Origin: UBA9715 sp045614225
GTDB taxonomy: Bacteria; Actinomycetota; Coriobacteriia; Coriobacteriales; Eggerthellaceae
Length of the DNA: 49,267 nucleotides
Direction: 5' to 3'
Assembly (NCBI GenBank): GCA_045614225.1
Contig: JAZLCO010000059.1
Location: 1-49,267 of the forward strand
In this document: positions 35,132 to 42,391 of the stretch, one piece after another
How the letters are laid out: every line of letters begins with the position of its first letter
Numbering within the stretch: the stretch's first letter is position 1
Translations under genes and position numbers: made by a program
The notes under the pieces: generated by a model
Seen by the model: only the letters and a program-made list of their open reading frames with translations
The model's database searches: none
What the model was told of the DNA's origin: nothing

Positions 35132-36298
35132 TTAGTTCGTAGCAACCTGGGAAATGTCTCCGCCTTCCATGAAAATGCGGGACATCTCGGCCACACCGGC
35201 ATTATCCGCGATGACGTAGGACACATCACCGATCATGTCAGGATAGGACGGGATGTTCGCCGAGTAGATCGTAACCGGGTAGTCGTTGTTATGGCGAATC
35301 AGCTCGGCAAGCGAGAAGATGAAGTCGAAGTCCATCGCCGAGTCGGTCGTGAGGAACTTCGTCGACGCCTGGATCAAGCCAGCCAAATCGGTTGCAGGAG
35401 CCTCGAGGCCTTTGTGGATGATGGCGTCGATGACTTTGCGCTGGTTGCGCTGGCGCGTGTAGTCGCCGTCCGCATAAGCGCGGCTGCGCGCAAACACGAG
35501 TGCTTCCTCGCCGCTCAGGTGCTGCTCGCCCTCTTCGATGATATAGTCGCCTGCGTCGGGGTCTTCGATTCGCTCATCGACGTATACATCAATGCCACCA
35601 ATGGCGTTAATCAAATCAACCAAGCCTTCGAAGTTGATTTCAGCATAATGGTCGATAGGAATGCCCGTTAGATTGGTCGCTGCCTCAATCGTGCCACTCG
35701 GCCCGCCGTAGTAATAAGCAGCGTTGAATTTCGCCATACCCACACCAGGCAGATCAACAGCCGTATCGCGCGGAATCGACATCATGGTGATGGTGTTGGT
35801 GAACGGGTCGACACGCACGATGATGTTGGTATCCGTACGCGCTCCCATGCTCTCGTCGTCTATACGGGCATCAGACCCAAGCAGCAGCACGGTAAACGGC
35901 TCTTCGAACGTCGTCGAACCCGTCAAGGCACTGTCGAGTGCTTGCATCTCAGCATCATCGAGTTTGTGCAGGTCAGCATTGACAGCATCTTTTTGAGACT
36001 GTTTGAACACGTAGTAACCGAGCCCGGCAACTGTAGCAATCAGCGCGATGAAGATGATGGCAACCACGATCTTCGCGCCCTTCGAAGAACCTTTACCCTT
36101 TGCGTGATAGCTAGCGTTGTTGCGGGAATACTGGCTCGCCGCGCCATAGCTCGCAGGAACATAGCCCGCATTTTGCGGTTGTTGCGCCTTGCGGCGATAG
36201 TCCTGGGAAGGAGTAACGGGATTCATTCCCTGAATTGGTGCTTCGCTGTTGTCTCGAGTATTGATCTTTTGATTGCGCTTGACCGATTTACGAGCCAT
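35132..36298 (-). CDS. LytR-CpsA-Psr (LCP) family cell-wall glycopolymer transferase
   Basis: A 388-residue membrane-anchored enzyme that attaches teichoic-acid-like or other glycopolymers to peptidoglycan from lipid carriers. A positively charged cytosolic tail of about 75 residues (low-complexity, Gln/Ser/Tyr-rich) precedes one membrane helix (about 76-97); the LCP domain follows outside. Conserved signatures: LLLGSDAR, RTDTNIIV, SIPRDTAVDLPG (catalytic Arg/Asp), KFNAAYYYGGP and VFARSRAYADGDYTRQRNQ. The start is the ATG at 36298 with a weak AGGA about ten bases ahead. GalE and phosphoglucomutase nearby fit supply of such polymers. Confidence 0.93.
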   Translation of the reverse strand: MARKSVKRNQKINTRDNSEAPIQGMNPVTPSQDYRRKAQQPQNAGYVPASYGAASQYSRNNASYHAKGKGSSKGAKIVVAIIFIALIATVAGLGYYVFKQSQKDAVNADLHKLDDAEMQALDSALTGSTTFEEPFTVLLLGSDARIDDESMGARTDTNIIVRVDPFTNTITMMSIPRDTAVDLPGVGMAKFNAAYYYGGPSGTIEAATNLTGIPIDHYAEINFEGLVDLINAIGGIDVYVDERIEDPDAGDYIIEEGEQHLSGEEALVFARSRAYADGDYTRQRNQRKVIDAIIHKGLEAPATDLAGLIQASTKFLTTDSAMDFDFIFSLAELIRHNNDYPVTIYSANIPSYPDMIGDVSYVIADNAGVAEMSRIFMEGGDISQVATN

Positions 36299-36449
36299 CG
36301 AGAGGTGTCCTGGTTCTTCCGCGGCGCTGAGCCTATCTTCTTTAACTTTTTTATTTTAGCATCGAGGCGTTTTACCCATAAGACAGCCACATTACGACCA
36401 CCCTGAGCACATGCGCACTTGAATTCAGTCACCGAATCGCACAGTCGTC

Positions 36450-36467
36450 TGTTGGTTATATCCAACA
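36450..36467. promoter_or_regulatory. Candidate operator for the XRE gene
   Basis: TGTTGG and CCAACA are perfect inverted half-sites separated by TTATAT (36450-36467), 33 bases upstream of the XRE start. This is the scale of a dimer operator and would allow autoregulation. Confidence 0.5.
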
Positions 36468-36500
36468 ATTTAAAAACATCATCGCCCTACACTGGCGGAC

Positions 36501-36761
36501 ATGAGCTTTTACGATGACGACGCCTTTGAAAACCAACCTGAACATGCGAAATCCTTGAACGAAACCGTTGGTAGAAACGTACAACGGCTTCGCGTCGAGC
36601 AGAGTTTGCCCAAAAAGACGTTCGCTCACATTGCAAATGTCAGCCGTCCTCAACTCGACAAGATAGAAAGCGGCGAAGCCGACGTGCGGCTGTCATGCAT
36701 TGCGCGGATAGCTGACAGCTTGTCGGTTGCGCCTGCCGATTTATTGAAACCTCACCAATAA
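36501..36761 (+). CDS. XRE-family regulator
   Basis: An 86-residue Cro/CI-type protein. After an acidic 20-residue lead (MSFYDDDAFEN), the HTH occupies about 22-80: NVQRLRVEQSLPKKTFAHIA, then RPQLDKIESG in the recognition area. No second domain. The ATG at 36501 has no useful ribosome binding site; TACACT at 36488-36493 lies 7 bases from the ATG, so a near-leaderless transcript is possible. It is between divergent LCP and convergent phosphoglucomutase genes, and stands alone. Target genes unknown. Confidence 0.82.
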   Translation: MSFYDDDAFENQPEHAKSLNETVGRNVQRLRVEQSLPKKTFAHIANVSRPQLDKIESGEADVRLSCIARIADSLSVAPADLLKPHQ

Positions 36762-36779
36762 TTCGATACCCATACGCAT

Positions 36780-36808
36780 AAAAAACGCCGGCCCGAAGGC
36801 CGGCGTTT
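36780..36808 (-). terminator. Terminator after phosphoglucomutase
   Basis: AAACGCCGGCC (36783-36793) pairs with GGCCGGCGTTT (36798-36808) around CGAA. Leftward, the stem runs into six T residues. It also serves the convergent XRE gene. Confidence 0.9.
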
Positions 36809-36842
36809 CGTCGTTTCCAAAAACGAGCAGTCCGTAGCTTCG

Positions 36843-38528
36843 CTACGACAGAGCCTCAGTTGCAGCGGCTTCGAGCGTGCCGAGCAGCTCTTCAGCACCC
36901 TCGCGCGTTTCGCGTGTTGCAAACAGGTATGCCTTGACCTTGGGCTCGGTGCCACTGGGACGGAAGATGACCTTGTTGCCGCCCTCGAGATCGAACTCGA
37001 TGACATTCGCCTTCGGCAAGCCGTTGACGCCCGTCGCGTAGTCGACGACACCTTCGACAGCCAAACCCGCGATGTCGGCTGGCGGCTGTTCGCGCAAGCC
37101 GGTCATCAGAGACTTCATCTTCTCGCCACCCTCGACACCTGGGAATGAGAACGACAGGGTCTTGTTCAGGAAGTAACCGTGCTTCTCGTACAGATTGCGG
37201 AGAGCGTCGGCCAGATTCATGCCCTTGGCGCGATAGTACTGCGCCATCTGGCAAATGAGCATCGATGCGTCGACGGCGTCTTTGTCGCGGACGTGCGTGC
37301 CGTTCAGATAGCCATAGCTCTCTTCGAAACCGAACAGGAAGCGGTCAGGCGCGCCTTCTGCCTCGAGATCGGCGATGACGCCGCCGATGTACTTGAAGCC
37401 GGTGAGCACGCGACGCATCTCGAAACCGTATTGCTTGGCAATCGAGTCGACCATGACCGACGAAACGATGGTTGTAACCGCGACCTTGTTCGCTATGGCT
37501 TCGGCGCCTTCATCATCCGCAATGCGCTGCGCGACGTAATCGAGCAGCAGGACGCCCATCTCATTGCCCGAGATCAGCAGGTAGTCGTCGCCGTCCTTCA
37601 CGGCAGCGCCCACGCGGTCGGCATCGGGATCGGTTGCCAATACGAGGTCGGGGTGCACTTCCTCAGCAAGCTCGATGGCGAGCTTGAGCGCTTCGCGCGT
37701 CTCGGGGTTCGGATACGTGCACGTGGGGAAGTTTCCGTCGGGCTCCGCCTGCTCGGGAACAACCGTCACATCGGTGATACCAACGCGCTCCAGAATGCGG
37801 CTGACACATTCGAGGCCGGTGCCATTGAGCGGGGTGTACACGACTTTCAGCGGATCGTTCGCAGCACCTTCGCTCGCAACCGAGCAAGCCTCGACGGCGT
37901 CGATGAAGCGGTCGATGACCTCTTCGGGGACCCATTCGATGCGACCATCGGCGAGCGCCTCGTCGAAATCGCACATCTTGACGCCGCTGAACGTATCAAC
38001 GTTGGCGATGGCTGCGGAAATGGCATCTGCTGCTTCGGTTGCAATTTGGCAACCGGTGTGATCGTAAGCTTTGTAGCCGTTATACGGCGCGGGGTTGTGA
38101 CTGGCTGTCATGTTCACGGCGCCGGCGCATCCCAAATCACGCACGCCAAAGCTGACTGTGGGCGTCGGCACGATGCGCGGGAACACGTAGGCTTTCACGC
38201 CGTTGGCTGCGAACACCTCAGCTGTGCGGCGGACGAACTCTTCGCCCTTGTTGCGGCTGTCGCGCCCGATCACGACGGACGGGTTCTCGTAGTTTGCAAC
38301 CAGGTAATCCGCAAAACCCTGGGTAGCGCGTCCAACCGTATAAACGTTCATGCGGTCGGTGCCTGCACCGATGATGCCGCGCAAGCCGGCGGTACCAAAC
38401 TCGAGGTCCTTGTGGAATGCTTCGATTGCCGCCTTTTCATCGTCGCGCATGGCTTCGAGCTCTTCGCGCAGATCGGCTTCCTCCACGTTGTCGAGCCACG
38501 TTGCAAGCAGTTCGGTTTCCCTCGTCAT
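36843..38528 (-). CDS. Phosphoglucomutase/phosphomannomutase
   Basis: A 561-residue alpha-D-phosphohexomutase of the PgcA type that moves phosphate between C1 and C6 of glucose or mannose, feeding UDP-sugars. The phosphoserine loop TASHNPAPYNGYK (about 145-157), metal loop ATDPDADRVG, sugar loop GFEESYGYLNG and phosphate loop RPSGTEPKVKAY are all intact. AAAGGAG five bases before the ATG at 38528 sets the start. Length fits Bacillus PgcA (about 580). It follows the HAD phosphatase gene by 26 bases, so they may be co-transcribed. GalE nearby uses UDP-glucose, which depends on this enzyme's product. Confidence 0.93.
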   Translation of the reverse strand: MTRETELLATWLDNVEEADLREELEAMRDDEKAAIEAFHKDLEFGTAGLRGIIGAGTDRMNVYTVGRATQGFADYLVANYENPSVVIGRDSRNKGEEFVRRTAEVFAANGVKAYVFPRIVPTPTVSFGVRDLGCAGAVNMTASHNPAPYNGYKAYDHTGCQIATEAADAISAAIANVDTFSGVKMCDFDEALADGRIEWVPEEVIDRFIDAVEACSVASEGAANDPLKVVYTPLNGTGLECVSRILERVGITDVTVVPEQAEPDGNFPTCTYPNPETREALKLAIELAEEVHPDLVLATDPDADRVGAAVKDGDDYLLISGNEMGVLLLDYVAQRIADDEGAEAIANKVAVTTIVSSVMVDSIAKQYGFEMRRVLTGFKYIGGVIADLEAEGAPDRFLFGFEESYGYLNGTHVRDKDAVDASMLICQMAQYYRAKGMNLADALRNLYEKHGYFLNKTLSFSFPGVEGGEKMKSLMTGLREQPPADIAGLAVEGVVDYATGVNGLPKANVIEFDLEGGNKVIFRPSGTEPKVKAYLFATRETREGAEELLGTLEAAATEALS

Positions 38529-38554
38529 CGCTGCTCCTTTCATTCGAACCGACG

Positions 38555-39196
38555 CTACACATTATAGAGCTGGGAAGGCGTGTCGATGAGCATATCGGCG
38601 CCAGCGGCCTTAAGAACTTCGACGCTGCGGTAGCCCCAGGTCACACCTATTGCAGTGCACCCTGCAGCATGGGCAACGGTCATATCGCCGCCCGAGTCTC
38701 CGATATACGCCACGCGTTCGGGCTCTACACCAAGTTCAGCCATCATGTTGAGCAGTCCCGTGGGGTCTGGTTTTCGCGGCACATTCGGGCCTTCTCCCCA
38801 CACGATGTCGAACACACCTGGGAATTGTCCCGCAATCACGAAGCGCGTTGCGGCGTCGAACTTGTTCGACAGAACACCGAGCTTCGCTCCGTCTGCCTTG
38901 AGCTTGTCGAGCGTTTCGGGCATTCCCTCATAGGGATGCGTATATTTGTGCCCAAACTCCGGATAAAGCTCTCTCCACCGAGCGAGAATCTCATCGATCT
39001 CTTCCTCTGAGGTGCCAGGAACTGCAGCACGTTGCAGAAGCACACGCGCACCATTTCCAACGAAGCTGTTGATTTCGTCGGACGTACGGGCGGGCATGCC
39101 GTGTTCGGCAAGCGCCATGTTAGTGATGTTCGTCAAGTCGGAAAGCGTGTTGAGCAGCGTTCCGTCGAGGTCGAATATATATGCGTCAAATGCCAT
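38555..39196 (-). CDS. Phosphoglycolate-phosphatase-like HAD hydrolase
   Basis: A 213-residue haloacid-dehalogenase phosphatase. Motif I FDLDGTLLNT (nucleophile Asp), motif II VLSNK, and motif IV YIGDSGGDMTVAHAAG are present, with the helical cap (about 16-85) of the Gph/PgmB group. Substrate could be phosphoglycolate or a sugar phosphate; a beta-phosphoglucomutase role is less likely since the typical cap residues are not evident. The ATG at 39196 has GGGGG five bases ahead. It sits upstream of the phosphoglucomutase on the same strand. Confidence 0.85.
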   Translation of the reverse strand: MAFDAYIFDLDGTLLNTLSDLTNITNMALAEHGMPARTSDEINSFVGNGARVLLQRAAVPGTSEEEIDEILARWRELYPEFGHKYTHPYEGMPETLDKLKADGAKLGVLSNKFDAATRFVIAGQFPGVFDIVWGEGPNVPRKPDPTGLLNMMAELGVEPERVAYIGDSGGDMTVAHAAGCTAIGVTWGYRSVEVLKAAGADMLIDTPSQLYNV

Positions 39197-39248
39197 GGCA
39201 GCCCCCATATAACAAAAATGCCGTTCGCGAGAACGGCTAGTGTGTAAA

Positions 39249-39335
39249 TGGTGCGGGTGAAAGGACTTGAACCTTCACGGGGTTGCCCCCATACGGACCT
39301 GAACCGTACGCGTCTGCCAATTCCGCCACACCCGC
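39249..39335 (-). tRNA. tRNA-Leu (CAG)
   Basis: An 87-base class II tRNA. Acceptor GCGGGTG pairs with CACCCGC, discriminator A, encoded CCA at 39249-39251. The anticodon loop TTCAGGT gives CAG; the variable arm and the T arm GGTTCAAGTCC are normal. Confidence 0.97.
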
Positions 39336-39362
39336 ATATGACCCGTTAAACGAGCGAGAAAG

Positions 39363-39391
39363 ATAATACCCCAGCACAAAAAGCCATGCAA
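39363..39391 (-). promoter_or_regulatory. Promoter of tRNA-Leu
   Basis: TTGCAT (-35, 39386-39391) and TATTAT (-10, 39363-39368) with 17-base spacing, about 28 bases ahead of the tRNA. Confidence 0.75.
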
Positions 39392-39463
39392 GGAATATTT
39401 TCACAATTCGTCACATATCCGTGCATCAACCAGAAAAGAACGCTATCATTGCCAATTGCTATT

Positions 39464-39538
39464 GCGGGTGTCGCCAAGTGGTAAGGCACGAGCTTCCCAA
39501 GCTCGCATTCGCGGGTTCGAGTCCCGTCACCCGCTCCA
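39464..39538 (+). tRNA. tRNA-Gly (CCC)
   Basis: A 75-base tRNA. Acceptor GCGGGTG pairs with CACCCGC, discriminator T, encoded CCA at 39536-39538. The anticodon loop TTCCCAA gives CCC, reading GGG codons. The 3' end is copied again at 39710-39730. Confidence 0.97.
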
Positions 39539-39549
39539 ATAGATTTACA

Positions 39550-39582
39550 ACAACGTCCACCTACGGGTGGGCGTTGTGTTTT
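39550..39582 (+). terminator. Terminator just after tRNA-Gly
   Basis: ACAACGTCCACC pairs with GGTGGGCGTTGT around TACG (39550-39577, one G-T pair), followed by TTTT. It should end tRNA-Gly transcripts ahead of the structured segment. Confidence 0.85.
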
Positions 39583-39593
39583 ATCAGGGACCA

Positions 39594-39716
39594 GGGACTC
39601 GAACCGATGAGGTGGGAGGCCGGTAAGCAAACGCGCCAGTGGCGCGTTTGTAGGCCGACGGTCCGAGCGCGCAAGCGCGAGGACGCTGGATTTCGCGAAG
39701 CGAAAGCCGGAGTCCC
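39594..39716 (+). ncRNA. Structured segment, possible RNA element
   Basis: GGGACTC (39594-39600) can pair with GAGTCCC (39710-39716) and close three hairpins: CAAACGCGCC/GGCGCGTTTG (loop AGT); GTCC-GA-GCGC with a GCAA tetraloop and GCGC-GA-GGAC; and CTGGATTTCGC/GCGAAAGCCGG (loop GAA). GGGACTCGAACC at the 5' side is also the exact reverse complement of the tRNA-Gly T arm (39514-39525). No reading frame of note runs through it. Transcription is unproven, since a terminator lies just upstream. Confidence 0.45.
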
Positions 39717-39738
39717 GTCACCCGCTCCAAGAAAACAA

Positions 39739-39771
39739 ACAGGCACCGTTTCCGGTGCCTGTTGCTTTTTT
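39739..39771. terminator. Bidirectional terminator between tRNA-Gly region and serA
   Basis: ACAGGCACCG pairs with CGGTGCCTGT around TTTC (39739-39762). Rightward it is followed by six T residues; leftward by TTTGTTTTC. It ends serA and the tRNA-Gly region. Confidence 0.9.
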
Positions 39772-39788
39772 GAATCTATGCAGCTCTT

Positions 39789-40952
39789 TTAGAGGATGCG
39801 AACCCTCACGATGCCTTCGCGAGCGCTCAGCTTCTCGAGAGCATCCTCGCCCACCTCGTCATCGATGTCGATAATCGTGTAGGCAAAATCACCGCGGGCC
39901 TTGCTGACGATGTTCGCAAGGTTATGACCATGCTGTGCGATAGCGTCGGTCACTCCGTTGATCACGCCAGGGGTATTGCGATGGATGAGCGTGATACGCT
40001 GGCCAACGGGGCGAAGCGTCCCGAGAGAGCAAGCCGGGAAGTTCACCGAGTTGACAATGTTGCCGTTGTCGATGAAGTCGACGAGCTGATTGACGGCCAT
40101 GACAGCGCAGTTCTCCTCGGCTTCAGCAGTCGACGCGCCAAGGTGTGGCAAAATGATGGTGTTCTTCGCACCCATGATGGTCGGATTGGCGAAGTCGGTA
40201 ACGTAGCGGCCCATCTGATCGGCCTCGAGAGCGCGCACCATCGCGTTCTCGTCGACGAGCGTGTTGCGCGAGAAGTTCAGGAAGACGGCGTCGCTCTTCA
40301 TGAGCTCGATCTCGTGCTCGCCAATCATGCCCTTGGTCGAATCCATGGCAGGCACGTGGATGGTGATGTAGTCGCACTCGGAGCAGATGTCGTCGAGGTT
40401 CGTCACGTGTTTGACGGCGTTCGAGAGGCGCCATGCGGCGTCGACCGACACGTAGGGGTCGTAGCCGTAAACTTCCATGCCGAGCTCGATGGCTGCATTG
40501 GCGACGAGCGCGCCGATGGCACCCAGGCCGATGACGCCGAGCTTCTTGCCGAGAATCTCGCGACCAGCGAATGCCTTCTTGGCCTTCTCGACCGACTTGG
40601 CGATGTTCTCGTCGTCGGCGTTCTCGCGGCACCACACGACACCGTCGACGATGCCGCGGCTGGCAAGCAGCATGCCGCAGAGGACGAGCTCCTTCACGGC
40701 ATTTGCATTGGCGCCGGGGGTGTTGAACACGACGATGCCCTCTTCAGCACAACGGTCGAGCGGGATGTTGTTGACGCCGGCACCAGCGCGTGCGATGGCG
40801 AGGAGGCTTTCGGGGAAAGCTGTGTCATGCATCTGGGCGCTGCGAACGAGCACACCATTGGCGTTTGCGAGCTCGTCAGTGAGCTCATAACCCTCGGGCA
40901 AACGATCCGTGCCCTTCTTGGAAATGTTGTTTAGGCAGTGAATGCGGGGCAT
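39789..40952 (-). CDS. serA: D-3-phosphoglycerate dehydrogenase
   Basis: A 387-residue NAD-dependent enzyme that oxidises 3-phosphoglycerate, the first step of serine synthesis. The NAD-binding GVIGLGAIGALVANAA (about 138-153), the catalytic Arg (NFSRNTLVDE), Glu (TDFANP region) and His (ILPHLGAST) are in place, and a C-terminal ACT domain (from ITLIHRNTPGVINGV) allows serine feedback. It is the short form, without the extra intervening domain of the 530-residue type. AAAGGA five bases before the ATG sets the start. serC and serB are not adjacent. Confidence 0.93.
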   Translation of the reverse strand: MPRIHCLNNISKKGTDRLPEGYELTDELANANGVLVRSAQMHDTAFPESLLAIARAGAGVNNIPLDRCAEEGIVVFNTPGANANAVKELVLCGMLLASRGIVDGVVWCRENADDENIAKSVEKAKKAFAGREILGKKLGVIGLGAIGALVANAAIELGMEVYGYDPYVSVDAAWRLSNAVKHVTNLDDICSECDYITIHVPAMDSTKGMIGEHEIELMKSDAVFLNFSRNTLVDENAMVRALEADQMGRYVTDFANPTIMGAKNTIILPHLGASTAEAEENCAVMAVNQLVDFIDNGNIVNSVNFPACSLGTLRPVGQRITLIHRNTPGVINGVTDAIAQHGHNLANIVSKARGDFAYTIIDIDDEVGEDALEKLSAREGIVRVRIL

Positions 40953-41016
40953 TTTATTCCTTTCAGTCGTTTTAGTAACCTTTATATGATAGCGCTTTCG
41001 GAAAAAATGACATCGT

Positions 41017-41022
41017 TATAAT
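41017..41022 (+). promoter_or_regulatory. -10 element for a leaderless deacetylase transcript
   Basis: TATAAT at 41017-41022 is perfect and ends six bases before the ATG at 41029, so transcription should start at or within a base of the start codon. No Shine-Dalgarno is present. The -35 is weak. Confidence 0.6.
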
Positions 41023-41028
41023 AGACGC

Positions 41029-42228
41029 ATGACGGAACGTTCAAACAAAGGCTCGAACCGCGCCACACATGAAGCACCGAAGCCGTTTCCCGTATGGAAA
41101 GCGCTCGTTGCCCTAGCCCTCATCGCCGCGATTGTGTTTGCAGCGCAGCTGTGCTCGACCGCCGCGACCATCAACGTGACTGTCAACGGCACAGAATACA
41201 CGCTTCATGGCGCCAAAACCATGCAAACCGCCATCAAGGAGAGCGGACTGCCCATCAATTCCGGCGACCTCATTTCCCTACGCGGGCAAATTCTTGAAAA
41301 ACACGGCGGCAACCCGTTCTATGCAACGGTCAACGGCATCGAAACGGTCGACCCCGACTTGAAGCTGCGTAATGGCGACGAAATAACGGTCACCGACGGC
41401 AAAGACGTCGTGGAAGACTACGAGAGCGAATACGAACCCATTCCCTTCTCCGCTGTCACCGGCGGGCTTGGAGCCTTGCATGTCTTCATCCCCGGCGAAG
41501 AGGGTACGATGGAGACGCGCACGGGAGTGCTTTCTGGCGAACAGGTGCGCAAGCTTCAAAAAGAAGAAACCGACCTCGTGCGATGGTGCTACAACCCCGA
41601 CGTCGGCGACGACAAGGTCATCGCCTTGACATTCGACGACGGCCCATCGCCCGAATGCACTGCCGAGATACTCGACATTCTTGCTGAAAACGATGCCAAG
41701 GCAACCTTTTTCATAGTCGGATCGCAAATCATGACGGAAGAGGATGCGGCTCTGGTGAAGCGAGCCTACGACGAGGGGCATCAACTGTGCACGCATACGT
41801 ACTCGTTCGGCCAGTCCGTCAGTTCGTTCAACTTCTCTTCGCTTGCGGCACAGGACCAAATCGACGAAATCAACCTCGGTTACCAGGCCATTTCGAACGT
41901 GACCGGCGTAGAGCCAAGCCATTGCGTCAGGCTGCCGGGCGGCACGATGAACGACGATGCCGTGGTAAACGTTGCGCCCTACATCGATGCCGAGATAAGC
42001 TGGACGGTCGACACGGGCGACTGGCTTTCCCCTGGCTCTGATGTCATTTTCGAGACGATCATCCAGGCTCAACCCGGCGACATCATCTTGTGTCACGATT
42101 CAGCGAGCAGCCAACAGACCATCGAGGCTCTGAGAAAAGCTCTTCCCTGGCTCAAGCGATGGGGGTACAAGTTCGTGACCATAGACGATATGCTCGTCTA
42201 CCCAGAACTGAAAGTAGAAGAGGAGTAA
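41029..42228 (+). CDS. Membrane-anchored polysaccharide deacetylase (NodB domain)
   Basis: A 399-residue protein. A basic N-tail and one membrane helix (about 25-45) act as an anchor, then a small beta-rich domain (about 50-135, from TINVTVNGTEYTL), then a NodB deacetylase domain (about 195-390): TFDDGPSPE, HTYSFG, RLPGGTMND, TVDTGDW and ILCHDS. Family members remove acetyl groups from peptidoglycan or other glycans outside the cell. The second motif is normally HTxxH; here the second His is Phe, so one zinc ligand is missing. Activity is therefore in doubt or uses another ligand. It begins a rightward run with trkH and may be translated from a leaderless message. Confidence 0.88.
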   Translation: MTERSNKGSNRATHEAPKPFPVWKALVALALIAAIVFAAQLCSTAATINVTVNGTEYTLHGAKTMQTAIKESGLPINSGDLISLRGQILEKHGGNPFYATVNGIETVDPDLKLRNGDEITVTDGKDVVEDYESEYEPIPFSAVTGGLGALHVFIPGEEGTMETRTGVLSGEQVRKLQKEETDLVRWCYNPDVGDDKVIALTFDDGPSPECTAEILDILAENDAKATFFIVGSQIMTEEDAALVKRAYDEGHQLCTHTYSFGQSVSSFNFSSLAAQDQIDEINLGYQAISNVTGVEPSHCVRLPGGTMNDDAVVNVAPYIDAEISWTVDTGDWLSPGSDVIFETIIQAQPGDIILCHDSASSQQTIEALRKALPWLKRWGYKFVTIDDMLVYPELKVEEE

Positions 42229-42238
42229 AATTACCCAA

Positions 42239-42388
42239 ATGAGAAAAGACCGCGACAGTTGGATCGACATGGCTCCCGATGCAATCATCGGGTATAGCAC
42301 GCTTGTGCTCGCCATCGTATGCTTCTTGCTGGCGCTCGTCGTGATTGTTGCTATCGTGCGTTTCATCGTCGGAGTGGGAGCGGCATAA
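42239..42388 (+). CDS. 49-residue single-pass membrane peptide before trkH
   Basis: A small open frame beginning MRKDRDSWIDMAPDAIIGYS and continuing into a hydrophobic helix (about 20-45, STLVLAIVCFLLALVVIV) and a short Gly/Ala end. Codon use resembles the neighbours and it stops three bases before the trkH ATG, 10 bases after the deacetylase stop, so it reads as part of the unit. GAGGAG lies about 13 bases ahead of the ATG; an internal ATG at residue 11 is an alternative. Position suggests a small subunit of the potassium channel, comparable in kind to KdpF; this is inference. Confidence 0.6.
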   Translation: MRKDRDSWIDMAPDAIIGYSTLVLAIVCFLLALVVIVAIVRFIVGVGAA

Positions 42389-42391
42389 ACC

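Larger units (their letters stand above)
39519..39730. repeat. 21-base duplication of tRNA-Gly 3' end flanking a 170-base insert
   Basis: Bases 39519-39539 (from GAGTCCCGTC in the T arm through CCAA) recur exactly at 39710-39730. The two copies flank 170 bases, like attachment sites around a very small insertion. A complete terminator follows each copy (39550-39582 and 39739-39771). Confidence 0.85.

Noticed and set aside
39590..39612. A leftward tRNA remnant (GGTTCGAGTCC-like T arm)
   Set aside because: Only the T arm is present, with no cloverleaf around it; it is better described as an inverted copy of the tRNA-Gly T arm in the structured insert.
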